Assembly (NCBI GenBank): GCA_047967505.1
Contig: CM106541.1
Origin: Dipteris shenzhenensis
Lineage: Eukaryota; Polypodiophyta; Polypodiopsida; Gleicheniales
Reading direction: 5' to 3' (one strand)
DNA length: 64,000 nt
Shown: positions 54,410 through 64,000 of the stretch, piece after piece
Layout of the letters: the number at the start of each line of letters is the position of its first letter
Numbering within the stretch: the first letter of the stretch is position 1
Notes under the pieces: generated by a model
The model's database searches: none
What the model was told of the DNA's origin: nothing
What the model saw: only the letters and a program-made list of their open reading frames with translations
Translations under genes and position numbers: made by a program

Positions 54410-55122
54410 TTTTCTTCTCTCTTCCCCCCCCCCCCCCTCCTTCCACTACCACCACTTCCCCCCTCCCCCCCTCCATCTCCACCACCCCTCCTATTTCCAC
54501 TACCTCTTTCTTCCCTCCCTCCACCCCCCTTCATCTCCACCACCCCCTCCCCCCCTCCATCTCCAACACCCCCTTCTTCCCCCCTCCCCCCCTCCATCTC
54601 CACCACCCCTCCTATTTCCACTACCTCTTTCTTCCCTCCCCCCACCCCCCCTCCATATCCACCACCCTCTCCTCTCCTCCATCTCCAACACCCCCTTCCA
54701 CCACCACCACCTCCCCCTCCCCCCTCCCCCCCTCCCATTTCCACCACCCCTTTCTTGATCCCCTTCCCTCCACCCCCCCCCCCCCTTCCACCATCACCCC
54801 CTCTCCCCCTTCATCTCCACCACTCCTTTTCTCATCCCCTTCCCTCCACCACAACCCCCTTCCCCCCTCCCCCCTCCATCTCCACCACCCCTCCCATTTC
54901 CAACACCTCTTTCTTCCCTCCCCCCACCCCCCTCCATCTTCACCACCCCCTCCCCCCTTTCCCCCCTCCATCTTCCCCCCTCCCCCCCTCTATCTCCACC
55001 ACCCCTCGCATTTCCACCACCTCTTTCTTCCCTCCCCCCACCCCCCTCCATCTCCACCACCCCCTCCCCCCCTCCATCTCCACCACCCACCCTCCCCCCT
55101 CCTCCACCACCCGCTCCCCCTT

Positions 55123-55162
<40 letters not shown>

Positions 55163-55182
55163 CCCCTCTCTCTCTCTCTCTT

Positions 55183-55240
<58 letters not shown>

Positions 55241-55253
55241 CCTCTCTCTCTTC

Positions 55254-55304
<51 letters not shown>

Positions 55305-55305
55305 T

Positions 55306-55344
<39 letters not shown>

Positions 55345-55385
55345 TCCCCCCCCCTCTCTCTCTCTCTCTCTCTCTACCCCCCCTT
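54410..55385. repeat. Pyrimidine-rich minisatellite (CCATCTCCACCACCCC) and (CT)n
   Basis: 54420-55120 consists of variants of CCTCCATCTCCACCACCCC with TTTCCACTACCTCTTTCTTC every 120 bp or so, a higher-order pattern. 55125-55380 changes to (CT)n with TTTCCCTCCCC spacers. The Pro/Ser frames of 350 residues are artefacts of strand composition. Confidence 0.88.
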
Positions 55386-55399
55386 GCCAGCCGCTCCCT

Positions 55400-55830
55400 A
55401 CAATCTAACCTATACTAAGCAAGGGCTTTAAGGCCCTTGTTGCTGAGGGCCAGCGCTCGTAGCAGCGATGCTAGCCCGAGGTGGTGCAGCACCCACCCTG
55501 CCAGTGACGGTTCCCGCTCGCTCCGCGCCCCTCCACACTACCGCCCCGCCTCGTTCCGCCTCGCCCATGCCTCGGTCGTGCCCTCAGCCTCCACCCCCCT
55601 CCCCTCCCCTCCCCTCCCCTGCGCCCCCCCTCGCTGCTGTGACAACCCCCTCACCCGCCTCTCCACCCTCCCCTCCCCTCTATTCGAAACACCCTCCCCC
55701 CCCACCCCCACCCCATCGTCGCCGCGCAAAACTTCCCTCCCCCCCTCCCCTTTGTGCGAAATCCCCCCTGTGCCGCTGCCGCGCGGAATTCCCCCCTCCT
55801 AACGAAATCTTAAAAAAAAAGAAAAAAAAC
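55400..55830. other. GC- and C-rich leader segment
   Basis: CG-containing, C-rich sequence without recognisable coding. Ala/Pro/Arg-rich frames are open on the + strand because of composition. It sits in the leader between the primer site and gag, as in Tat-type Gypsy elements with long leaders. Confidence 0.45.
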
Positions 55831-55831
55831 A

Positions 55832-56050
55832 CTAACCTAAACCTAATCCTAGGTTAGTTTACCCTAAGTTAGGTCAGTTTAACCTAGTTTAACTTCGGCT
55901 AGGTTAGTTACTAGCTGTTAGGTTAGTTTAACTAACCTTCAATTAGTCACTAATTGTAGTTAGTGAATCTAGTTAGGTTAATCTCCCAGTTATAATAACT
56001 GGGAGGATATAGGTTAGTTAATCTAACTAGATTTAACTTGGTTCAAACCC
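55832..56050. repeat. TTAGGTTAGTTTAAC repeats
   Basis: About ten GGTTAGTT, AGTTTAACC or complementary motifs in 210 bp, several forming short inverted pairs (for example GTTAGTTTAACTAAC). Function unknown. Confidence 0.65.
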
Positions 56051-56639
56051 CTCAGTTGGACTTAAAGTCCATTCACACCACCCTTAAGACTCCCCTAAAA
56101 AGCCAAATTTACCCCTACTTTAATCCCTTGTAACTCATCCGTCTGGGACCCAAATTGGACCCCGTTTGAATCGAGATTTCACACACGAAAACATCATGCT
56201 ACGGGGTATTTTTCTAGCCCATTTCACACCATTTTGGCATCCCTAGCACTCGCTCATTCGTGCCCCCGTGTGGGCCTCGTTTTGCACAAATGCACTCGTA
56301 TCTTCACGCCATGACCTCCGATTAACGATCCGTCTGCATTGGCATAGTTCCATATACACGTAGGACAATCTAAGGCACATTATTAACACGATGGTCCCTA
56401 CACAAACTAACACCACTCTAATCCTCCCAACAAAACTACATCCACACCTGCACTTGTAACAGTGACACCCTTTGCAAATCTCACGCAATCTGCATGCAGC
56501 TCCATTCTAACCAATGCCTCTGACTCCAACGCTCGCCAAATCTACATACAACTCTGCTGCTACTACCAACCTCGACAATCCTCTACCCCGAATCCCCCCG
56601 TAAGATTCAATCACTCCTTTTACCCCTCCACGCCACAAC

Positions 56640-58197
56640 ATGGCTAGACGCCATTGTGACAATGATGGGGATATTGACCTCGTTCCAGAGGCTGACAATT
56701 TCTTTAATCGAAGAAATAATAACAATCAAGGAAGACGCCCCTTGGGAAAACTGAAACTTCCCAAATATAATAGTAGGAGAGATCCAGCCCGATTCTTCTA
56801 GCATTTTGATGCCGCATGCTGAACAGGTGGAGATCAATCCCATGAAACCAAGGTGGCTTGGTTTCCCATGGTGGCCTTAACTGATGAAGCATCTGAATGG
56901 TACCTAGACCTTCTGGTAGAAGAGTGCGCCACATGGGACCTACTTCAAACTGAATTTAAATGATGCTTTCAAATGGAAAGGCTACAAGATGATCCCGCTC
57001 TCCAACTAAGCAAGATCGAACAAGGCCGACGAGAAGATGTACGCACGTACCTGGGTAAGATGAAAAGATTAATCGCCAAATGTGACCCACGCCCAGATGC
57101 AAAGTACCTCACGCCATGGTTCATTGCAGGACTAAGAAAGAAACTCCGAAAGGATATGAAAAAGATAAGCAGCTATGAAACATTCAGTGCTGCTCATGCG
57201 GTAGCCATTGACATTGAGGATGGCATGACCGACTCAGACACTAGCAGTGATGACGACGGTAGATCTAGTACGCGAGATAAGCACTCGAAAAAGGGCAAAT
57301 CAAAGTCCACTGCCGAAACATCAAATGAAGATCGCCTAGAGGCCATGACCATGAAGCTGAAAGAAGACATGATGCAAGCCATGGAACAAAAACTTCACTT
57401 GTCTCAGCTGCCAACTTAGACATATCCACGGCAAGAAAATATATGGTGTCCAACTGCATGGCCAATCATATAGCAAATAAGTGCTCGATCCTAAGAGCTA
57501 GGATCACTGCACAAGCAAATCCACCACCAAGGTTGTGGTGCCATATTTGCATCGTCGGCGGCCATGATGAGAACAGTTGCATATCTTCAACATGCGCAAC
57601 AACCCGCCTCGACCTCAACAATACCAAGCGACACCCATGCCAGTGTATAGGCAACCGGCACTTGCACAAGCGCCCCCAACTTCGAGGCTAAATCGTGTTC
57701 CCATTCGGACACAAGTCCCACAACTACTCAGGAATCCGAATCCACGACCATATCCAAGAGCACTAAATCCATCTCCTCAGGCAGTTTCAATACATCAATT
57801 ACAAGCTGAGGAAGTAGACTCGTCATTTGAGTATGAAACAAAGTACCCAGTGTACTATGTAGAAGGTGCAAACGGTCTAATACCAGTTCATGCAAATCAA
57901 GTACGTCCCAACACATATCGAGCACCAATCAAGTGCTACGGTTGTGGCAAAAATCACCGGATCGTAGAGTGCCCTCATCATGGTAGCCCAGCTACTTTCC
58001 AACCCCTCTATAGAGATTGTGGCATAGGACATGCCTGTATGGATTGTTGCATGAAAAATAAAGGCCCAAAACAAACAAAGGTTAAGCCTGACATCCCAAT
58101 CGACATCATTGGTGTGGACGATCAAAGTATGGGTCCCGACAAGTGTAATATCACACCCTATAAATGTAATTACACGCCAATAGAAAGAGGCCACTAA
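56640..58197 (+). pseudogene. Gypsy gag with two zinc knuckles
   Basis: ATG at 56640. GRRPLGKLKLPKYN, RDPARFF, a stop, KVAWFPMVALTDEASEWYLD then QMERLQDDPALQLSKIEQGR and YLGKMKRLIAKCDPRPDAKY, LTPWFIAGLRKKLRKDM form the Retrotrans_gag domain. An acidic/basic linker follows (SDTSSDDDGRSS, KHSKKGKSKS). A shifted frame carries CHICIVGGHDENSC (57539-57580), and the last frame a Pro-rich linker, then CYGCGKNHRIVEC (57934-57972) and CGIGHACMDCC. Three or more stops and two frameshifts. Pol is absent; the next element copy starts at about 58520. Confidence 0.82.
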
Positions 58198-58199
58198 GG

Positions 58200-58520
58200 A
58201 CCCTAACATTCCAATCCAACCAAAGTGACTTCTTAAAAAGAAAGCACAAGTGCCTCCAGCTCCGCTAAGCAATGAGCAGCCGAGCTCATCCACATCAACT
58301 CGCGAGCCTCAAATAAAAGAAGCTCTATACCCAAATGTAGAGGTGGAGAAGGCTCATTTTTAGGCACTTCAACAATGGGTACAAAACAAACAAGCTCAAT
58401 TTAAGGCTGAGAAACAAGCTCAAGACCCAATTTATGACTTGGCCCCACAGAGTATTGATACTGTACTTGAGCTATTGTTCTAACAAACAGACTCCACAAC
58501 ATAATGTACTGCCACATCAA
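58200..58520 (+). other. Degraded Gypsy sequence after gag
   Basis: The sequence still looks like Gypsy gag-protease linker (EVEKAHF, Gln/Ala-rich) but has no named motif. It ends where copy 2 of the CACTA-related segment begins. Confidence 0.35.
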
Positions 58521-58529
58521 CTTGAAGGA

Positions 58530-59217
58530 GCACATTTAAAACTCAGTCACTATTCTACCACTTTAATTACGTTAAGAGGCATGATATGGAAATAATTTTG
58601 ACTATTTACAAAATGAAAGTTGCATCTATACCATACAATCATAAGAAAATTCAAATGCCTATTTTGCAACAAAAGAAAGAATTGTGTACTACCAAAGTCA
58701 TACTGGGAATTTACACACACTTCTATATTCCACTGTTACCTAAACTTCATAATACATTGGAGAAAGGTTAATGGGTGTATTCAAGATAAGGTGGACTTCT
58801 AGAAATGCTTTTTATTCTAAGGGATTTTAGTACCAAAAAGGAATATGCTATGAAATTCTCAAGAAAGAGCTAATTCTTGAGATTTATATTACAAAAACAA
58901 CATTTAAAACTCAATCACTATCATACCACTTTAATTATGTTAAGACGCATGATATGGAAATAGTTTTGACTATTTACAAAATGAAAGTTGCATCTATACC
59001 ATACAATCATAAGAAAATTCAAATGCTTATTTTGCAACAAAAGAAAGAATTGTATACTACCAAAGTCATACTCAAAATTTACACACACTTCTATATTCCA
59101 CTGTTACCTAAACTTCATAATACATTGGAGAAAGGTTAATGGGTGTATTCAAGATAAGGTGGACTTCTAGAAATGCTTTTTATTCTAAGGGATTTTAGTA
59201 CCAAAAAGGAATATGCT
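58530..59217. repeat. Partial tandem duplication (period 368 bp) at the left end of copy 2
   Basis: 58530-58849 and about 58898-59217 are near identical; copy 1 has this sequence once (about 28954-29272). The junction is AATATGCTATGAAATTCTC at about 58843-58861, where the end of one unit meets the start of the segment as seen in copy 1 near 28902. Confidence 0.85.
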
Positions 59218-60953
59218 TTTACACCATTTCATAACTTGGAATATTTTCAAATCATTTACTATTTCTATTCTAAAGAATCCATCATGCTATAAAGTGATGT
59301 TTTACGATAGTTCTTTTTAATTGACTATTCACTTAAATTGTACTATCTTATCTTGCATTTTTCCCTAATGTAGCCATGTAACTATGACCATTAAACCACA
59401 TCATGTCCTCTTTGCCATTCACCTTCCCATTAGGTATTATTATATACATGGTAGATAATTTAGCACATATGCATGTGCAATTAATGCACAAGCCCCATTG
59501 TACACTTGGTAGCTCTATGAGTGAGCAAGGGCCATTGACCCTCTACTTGTGCATTTACCAAGGGCCATATCTTCTTTATTGGGCATCCAAATTGAACCTA
59601 ATATGAATGCATAGGTCGTCCCAATGAGTTTACAAAATTTGACCATCATTACCTAGCTTACTCATTGTGATAGCTCTCCAACACCTATTTCAAACATGTC
59701 TATTCATGTATTAATCATATTTGACTTGATTTTAGTCCTATCTTCAACATCAGAGTTCATACATGAAAGAAAAATTCCCAAAGGTTAATAGATTTAAGTA
59801 CTTTGTTCAACATCACTTCTTTAATTATGGAAAAATTAAGTGACATTAAGTTTTTAGAATAGAATAATACTCTAGATATCAACATTTATAGAAATAAAAA
59901 TTTTAATATTTTGAACATCTTTGAGTTGAAGAAATTATGGGATGTTAGTATCATGTGCATTGGTTAAGGTGTGTATGAAATCAAGGAACCAAAGTTCGAA
60001 TGGGATGAAAAATAGGTCTAGCCTCTTAATCAATTTCAATGTAAAAGATGCCATGATTCCAATTTCAAATACAAAACATATGCAAGTGATGCTTGGTAAA
60101 CATTGAAGAACAAGCTGAATGCAATGAACCTGTAGTATATTCCTATCCCCAGTTGAAGAATGTGAATTTTCTTGTTAGAGTAATTCAATTTTGGCCCTTA
60201 CATTGTGCTCTCTTGCACATGGCTATAGTCCCACATTAAATCATGTATACACAGTTTCTTAGAATTCAATGCATCTTTTTATTTGAAAAATTTGTTTCTT
60301 TCCCAATATGATATCTCCTTAGATTTAAAGATTGCTTTTCATGGTGACATTCATAAGGAAATTCATTCACATCTAGAATCATTATTTTTCCATGAACGTT
60401 TGGTGTACCAAATTTTTGGGAGCCAATTCCTGCAACAACATCCATTCAAACCCTCAAAAAATAAGTCATTGTGAATGGAGAAAAAATTAAGTAAGTGATT
60501 CCAATGGATAAAAATGACACTTTATATTCGCTCAACCAATAAGAATGGTGCTTAGTATTCTTAGAGTCACAATTAGAAAAATTGATGTACATCTTAACGT
60601 AAATCACGTGTACTAGATGTTTTATAAATGTTGTTCCATAGTCCTTTAACAAGAGGGCACAGTTTGTGTGCCTGACATCACTACCCCCTTCTATATGATC
60701 CTCCTTGCGTTGATCCATCCAGTTGCATCACCAAAGCAGCTTGTTGTGGGTGATAATCCGTTGGAGATGCACAAAGAAAGCCAAAAGAAGCTGACTCCTA
60801 GAAGAGTGAAGAGGACTCACCTTGGAGCAGAATCAAAACCCATGCCATGGCTACAAGTGTCTCGCAAGCAAATCGTTGCTATAGCTCTGCTCCTCAAGGG
60901 GCAATAGTATATTCTAAGGTTAGCACCTTATTTTGACCCTTGTGAGCTTCCAA

Positions 60954-61247
60954 CTAAGGTTGAAATTCAAAACTTGTGTCCACTGGCATCTCGACAGGGG
61001 GTATTATGCACTGCAAAGTTAAGCACTCCAAAATCCGGCTGGGCATCTTTTTCTTTTCGGGCTTAGGAGACGACAGTGTAGAAGCTGGGATATCTGACTT
61101 TGCATCTTCGGAAATGGCAACGCTATTCTTTCCCCGACCTTTCCTTATCCACGACGTCCAAGACGCCATATTGGAACGCTTGGCGGTGGGTCGAGGTGCG
61201 ATCTCCTCTGCTTTGGCATTCTGCATAGCCAACTTGCGTCTAGACAT
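60954..61247 (-). CDS. Small basic protein, copy 2 (open)
   Basis: 97 codons from ATG 61247. MSRRKLAMQNAKAEEIAPRP then TAKRSNMASWTSWIRKGRGK, NSVAISEDAKSDIPASTLSS and PKPEKKKMPSR, with a tail (ILECLTLQCIIPPVEMPVDT) that differs from copy 1 owing to an insertion of about 25 bp. Compared with copy 1 it has Gln instead of the stop at codon 9 and lacks eight codons after Met-Ser. The block NAKAEEI...KKKMPSR is shared. Function unknown; Lys/Arg-rich and Ser-rich. It lies downstream of the transposase remains on the same strand, so it could be a second element protein. Confidence 0.5.
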   Translation of the reverse strand: MSRRKLAMQNAKAEEIAPRPTAKRSNMASWTSWIRKGRGKNSVAISEDAKSDIPASTLSSPKPEKKKMPSRILECLTLQCIIPPVEMPVDTSFEFQP

Positions 61248-62292
61248 TTTATTGGGCTGCGAAGATGGAAGAAGAGAAAGCGGTGGAGTGAACTGTGCTT
61301 GCTACTACCAGCACTCTCACGGGCTCAAGGCGATTAAAGGAAAGCTCGAAGTGACCTGCCTTTTCCTTGCCGAGCACGAAATCGACCGTGCTGGTTTCTT
61401 GGCGCACACACCATTAGTCAGTATTCAGAGCAGGCACGTAAGGGAGCAACATGAAACACCAGTCAAAGCGATCGCACCTTTGCCCATCAGCTCGCGCTGG
61501 ATTTGTCTTTGCTGTTTCAATCCCATCGGACTCAGTCCATGACAATAGCGAAACGAATTTTGAAATCTATGAAAACAGAAAATTAAAGGGCCTCGAAAAA
61601 GACCTCAATACAAAACTGTGGCTACCGACAATGCGTCACGGTGGCCCTAGCCCACATTGCAATGCAGTAGGCCTGTTTTCAAGGCAGAGATAGACAGACA
61701 TCAGAACTTGTCAACGAGTCCTTTGCCCAAATGATAATACTGAAATCCTAGATCAACTCTTTCGTCCAACATCACATATGTATAGAAAAGCCCCCACTAG
61801 TAGAAGCACTAGACCACCCACGAAGTGTTTAGCCAACAAGTGTGGGGGTCAAGGGGGGCCCTTTTGGAGCCTTTGGAATATTGCTAGGCGCATTGCATAG
61901 CATAGTCATAGTCCGATGAAGTGATTCTTGGATGAAATGAAGGGTTGCACATGTGATACAACATGGCAATATGCATTGGATGAGGTAGTTTGTACAACAT
62001 GGTCAACCAATTGGAGAAGAATGACTTTGATTCATAAGGCAAGTTCTCAACATGTCACTTCATATACAGGTTCTGTGCATTGGGCTATTTCTCTTTGTCT
62101 AGCCTCTCTCACGAGAGTCTTTAAGTTGTAATAGTTTCTAAGGCCTTCATGGCCAGTTGTTAGTCATAGTCTTGGTCCTCAACTGTTGTTGTTGATAATC
62201 TTGAATCTATAGTTAAAGCATACAAACTTAATAGGGGCACAATTATTGATATGGTGTCTTTGGTCTTGGAGACTTTATGATGTCAAATATCA

Positions 62293-63372
62293 CTAGCTCT
62301 TTACGTTTCTTGTGGTAATTGTTTCACAACAAGACGAAGCAACTATAGACTCACCTGATAAATGCATAAAATAGCACGCACATCTATAGGCGCAGATAGA
62401 ATTAGTAAAAATACGAGCGCGTCTATTAGCATATCTAATAGCACGGTTATTAACATATCTAATAGCGCATCTACATTGATATTTAAATGCATATTTAGAT
62501 GCGTTTATAAACGTGCAATAGAGAATACATAGAGTAAGATTTTTTGCAGGCTGATAAATGTGCATCATTACTTTCCAAACATTGCCCATGATTACCAAAG
62601 CATATCATTTCAATAAAAATATCAATGCTTTTTGGCAAACCTACATATACAAAAATTAAGTGAGGTGCGGAGAATGAGACAATATATAAATTAGTTTTGC
62701 TAATATCAATGATCATGGGCAACAGTTCGATCTCATCCTCAATGAGATCAACCCTTGCCAAAGTATCTATTTCAAAATCCAAACCAATGTTGAGATCTAC
62801 AAATACATTTAGCCCACTACTATTTGTGCTACGATGCTCATCGAAATCAACATCACCAATGGCATGCTCGTCCTCGTGGATAATGGCCTGAATATCTGTA
62901 TCTCCTATCTCATGATCATCCTCCTCTCTCGTATCATGATCATCATCACCTCCATGGCCATGATTATCCTCCATACGCTCCATATTAGTAAATGTACTAT
63001 ACATCACTTTGGAATGTGGCATAATAGGTATGACATGCCACCACCTATTATTATCCACCATTAGTTGATAGACAACGTAATTCAAACAAAAATACAATCA
63101 TGTTATTTTCCTTGCATTGAAGGTATCAAATATTAAAAAGTGAGTATTTTTATATATGTGTACAGTACCTGTTCACATGACCTGTTCACATGGTTGTGGT
63201 AGTACTAGTGCGTCCTTCTTGCTTTGCCAAAACTTTATGGAGTCAATAGTTACAAAGCCACTTGCATGGTGTTTGATTGTTGCATTAGGGCCTCTTTCCA
63301 TCACGTCCTTAAACCACTTGACATCCAAAACATACACAAAGAAGCGTCAAAAGTCAAGCTTAAACTTGGATT
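62293..63372 (-). pseudogene. CACTA DUF4216 region and acidic tail, copy 2
   Basis: VDNNRWWHVIPIMPHSKVMY, then an acidic run and SSGLNVFVDLNIGLDFEIDT with LARVDLIEDEIELLP, as in copy 1. The upstream DUF4216 half (63330-63180) is broken by a duplicated CCTGTTCACATG stretch (63167-63190) and a frameshift. The frame ends earlier than in copy 1 because of a shift near 62560. Confidence 0.75.
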
Positions 63373-63876
63373 ATGCCACAATAACCATCCATGGCTCCAT
63401 TGGCTCCCTTAAAGCTAGTAATGATGCCGCAATCTTGTGTATTTCTCTTATCATGCATTCCCTCATGTCTCTCTGCTCTCTCCATTTCGTCAAGTAGCCA
63501 ATCCACATGAATAACCTTTGGAAGTGCTCTTAGATGTTGAGGGTATGGCACACGAGATCCGTGGTGTGTACGAAAGAGGCCCCTTTCTCCTTGTCTTCTT
63601 GCCTTTACATCTTCTCATCACAGCACTATTAAGCATGCAATAGAGGTTGATATTATTAAGCAACTCTGTGTCCATTACTTTGCTCCATTACTTTCCTTGA
63701 GGCATAATAGAGGTCATCCTTAGGTCTTCATCATCTCTCCATAGTCGTGGGAGAGAGCTATCCACATCAACAAGAAACTCAGAAATATATACAAGTGACT
63801 CTTGTACCAACCAACCCTTGGCCATGCTACCTTCGGGCCTTGTATTTTGCCTCACGAAACCCTTCAAGGTCTTCAT
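63360..63876 (-). pseudogene. CACTA DUF4218 end and linker, copy 2
   Basis: 63876-63688 reads MKTLKGFVRQNTRPEGSMAK then GWLVQESLVYISEFLVDVDS, better preserved than copy 1 (RPEGS intact). Then MDTELLNNINLYCMLNSAVM, a deletion relative to copy 1 around 63610, and PKVIHVDWLLDEMERAERHE, ending near a 110-bp deletion relative to copy 1 at about 63450. Confidence 0.8.
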
Positions 63877-64000
63877 GAAGCACTCAAGGAAGCCTTAACC
63901 ATCGTGCATGTATAGTACTGCATATAGCAATCTCATCCACCAAATGCACTATGAGATGTAGTTGGCTTGTGAGAATAGAACGTGGAAAGGTCTCCTCCAT

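Larger units (their letters stand above)
58530..64000 (-). mobile_element. CACTA-related segment, copy 2 (runs off the window)
   Basis: Collinear with 28900-34245 to the last base of the window. The left end has an extra partial tandem duplication. It carries the same DUF4218, DUF4216 and small basic frames with different lesions. The copies have separate indels, so they did not arise by a very recent event. Confidence 0.82.

Noticed and set aside
54353-55431. 350-codon Pro/Ser-rich frames in two phases
   Set aside because: Two frames over the same DNA with the same composition; produced by pyrimidine satellites.
60976-61542. 188-codon plus-strand frame opposite the small basic protein in copy 2
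   Set aside because: Copy 1 breaks this frame, while the minus-strand frame explains the 24-bp in-frame indel better.

Overview
The window looks like nuclear DNA of a land plant, made mostly of old, nested and broken transposable elements. Supporting signs are plant-type Copia and Gypsy retrotransposons with tRNA-Met and tRNA-Asp type primer sites, a LINE with a plant-style reverse transcriptase and terminal zinc finger, CACTA (DUF4218/DUF4216) and hAT transposase remains, GT-AG introns, an F-box/kelch gene fragment, a cytochrome P450 fragment and a degenerate CCCTAAA array. The transposon load and the simple-sequence blocks suggest a large genome, perhaps of a non-flowering plant (fern, lycophyte or gymnosperm). 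The lineage is inference and is not settled by the sequence.

Layout. 1-5.2 kb: a broken minus-strand gene ending in a Ulp1/SENP-like protease domain that can be read over three exons. 5.6-6.3 kb: interstitial telomere-like array between AT-rich direct repeats. 7.0-9.6 kb: CT-rich satellite. 10.35-10.76 kb: P450 pseudogene fragment. 13.06-14.8 kb: foldback element abutting an F-box/kelch-type gene. 16.3-20.4 kb: LINE ORF2 split by a solo LTR with a perfect 5-bp target duplication. 21.2-26.4 kb: a decayed Copia element (gag joined to RT by loss of protease and integrase), itself hit by a young complete 2.4-kb gag-only LTR retrotransposon (TR-GAG type). 27.8-28.7 kb: second LINE 3' end. 28.9-34.2 kb and 58.5-64.0 kb: two direct copies of a >5-kb CACTA-related segment; the second runs off the window. 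36.1-36.8 kb: transposase-like pseudogene with an intron. 36.9-37.2 kb: Copia LTR plus primer site. 38.7-39.0 kb: palindrome cluster. 39.4-41.1 kb: kinase-like pseudogene with a lost catalytic loop, tail to tail with a hAT derivative (41.1-42.1 kb) that keeps the BED finger and dimerisation end but not the core. 42.5-44.5 kb: LINE ORF1 and start of its endonuclease. 44.5-45.2 kb: polypurine block. 46.3-49.1 kb: Gypsy gag-PR-RT-RNase H. 49.4-50.9 kb: LTR-like region. 51.6-52.3 kb: Copia integrase fragment. 52.3-58.5 kb: Gypsy element with LTR, primer site, long low-complexity leader and gag, cut off by the second CACTA-related copy.

No tRNA, rRNA or CRISPR was found. No clearly intact host gene is present; the only undamaged reading frames with a recognisable role are the TR-GAG gag and, possibly, the F-box/kelch fragment. 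The most informative items are the complete TR-GAG element with motif arrays in its leader, the duplicated CACTA-related segment with an unrecognised small basic protein preserved in two differently damaged copies, and the Ulp1-domain gene whose 5' flank resembles that of the CACTA-related copy.
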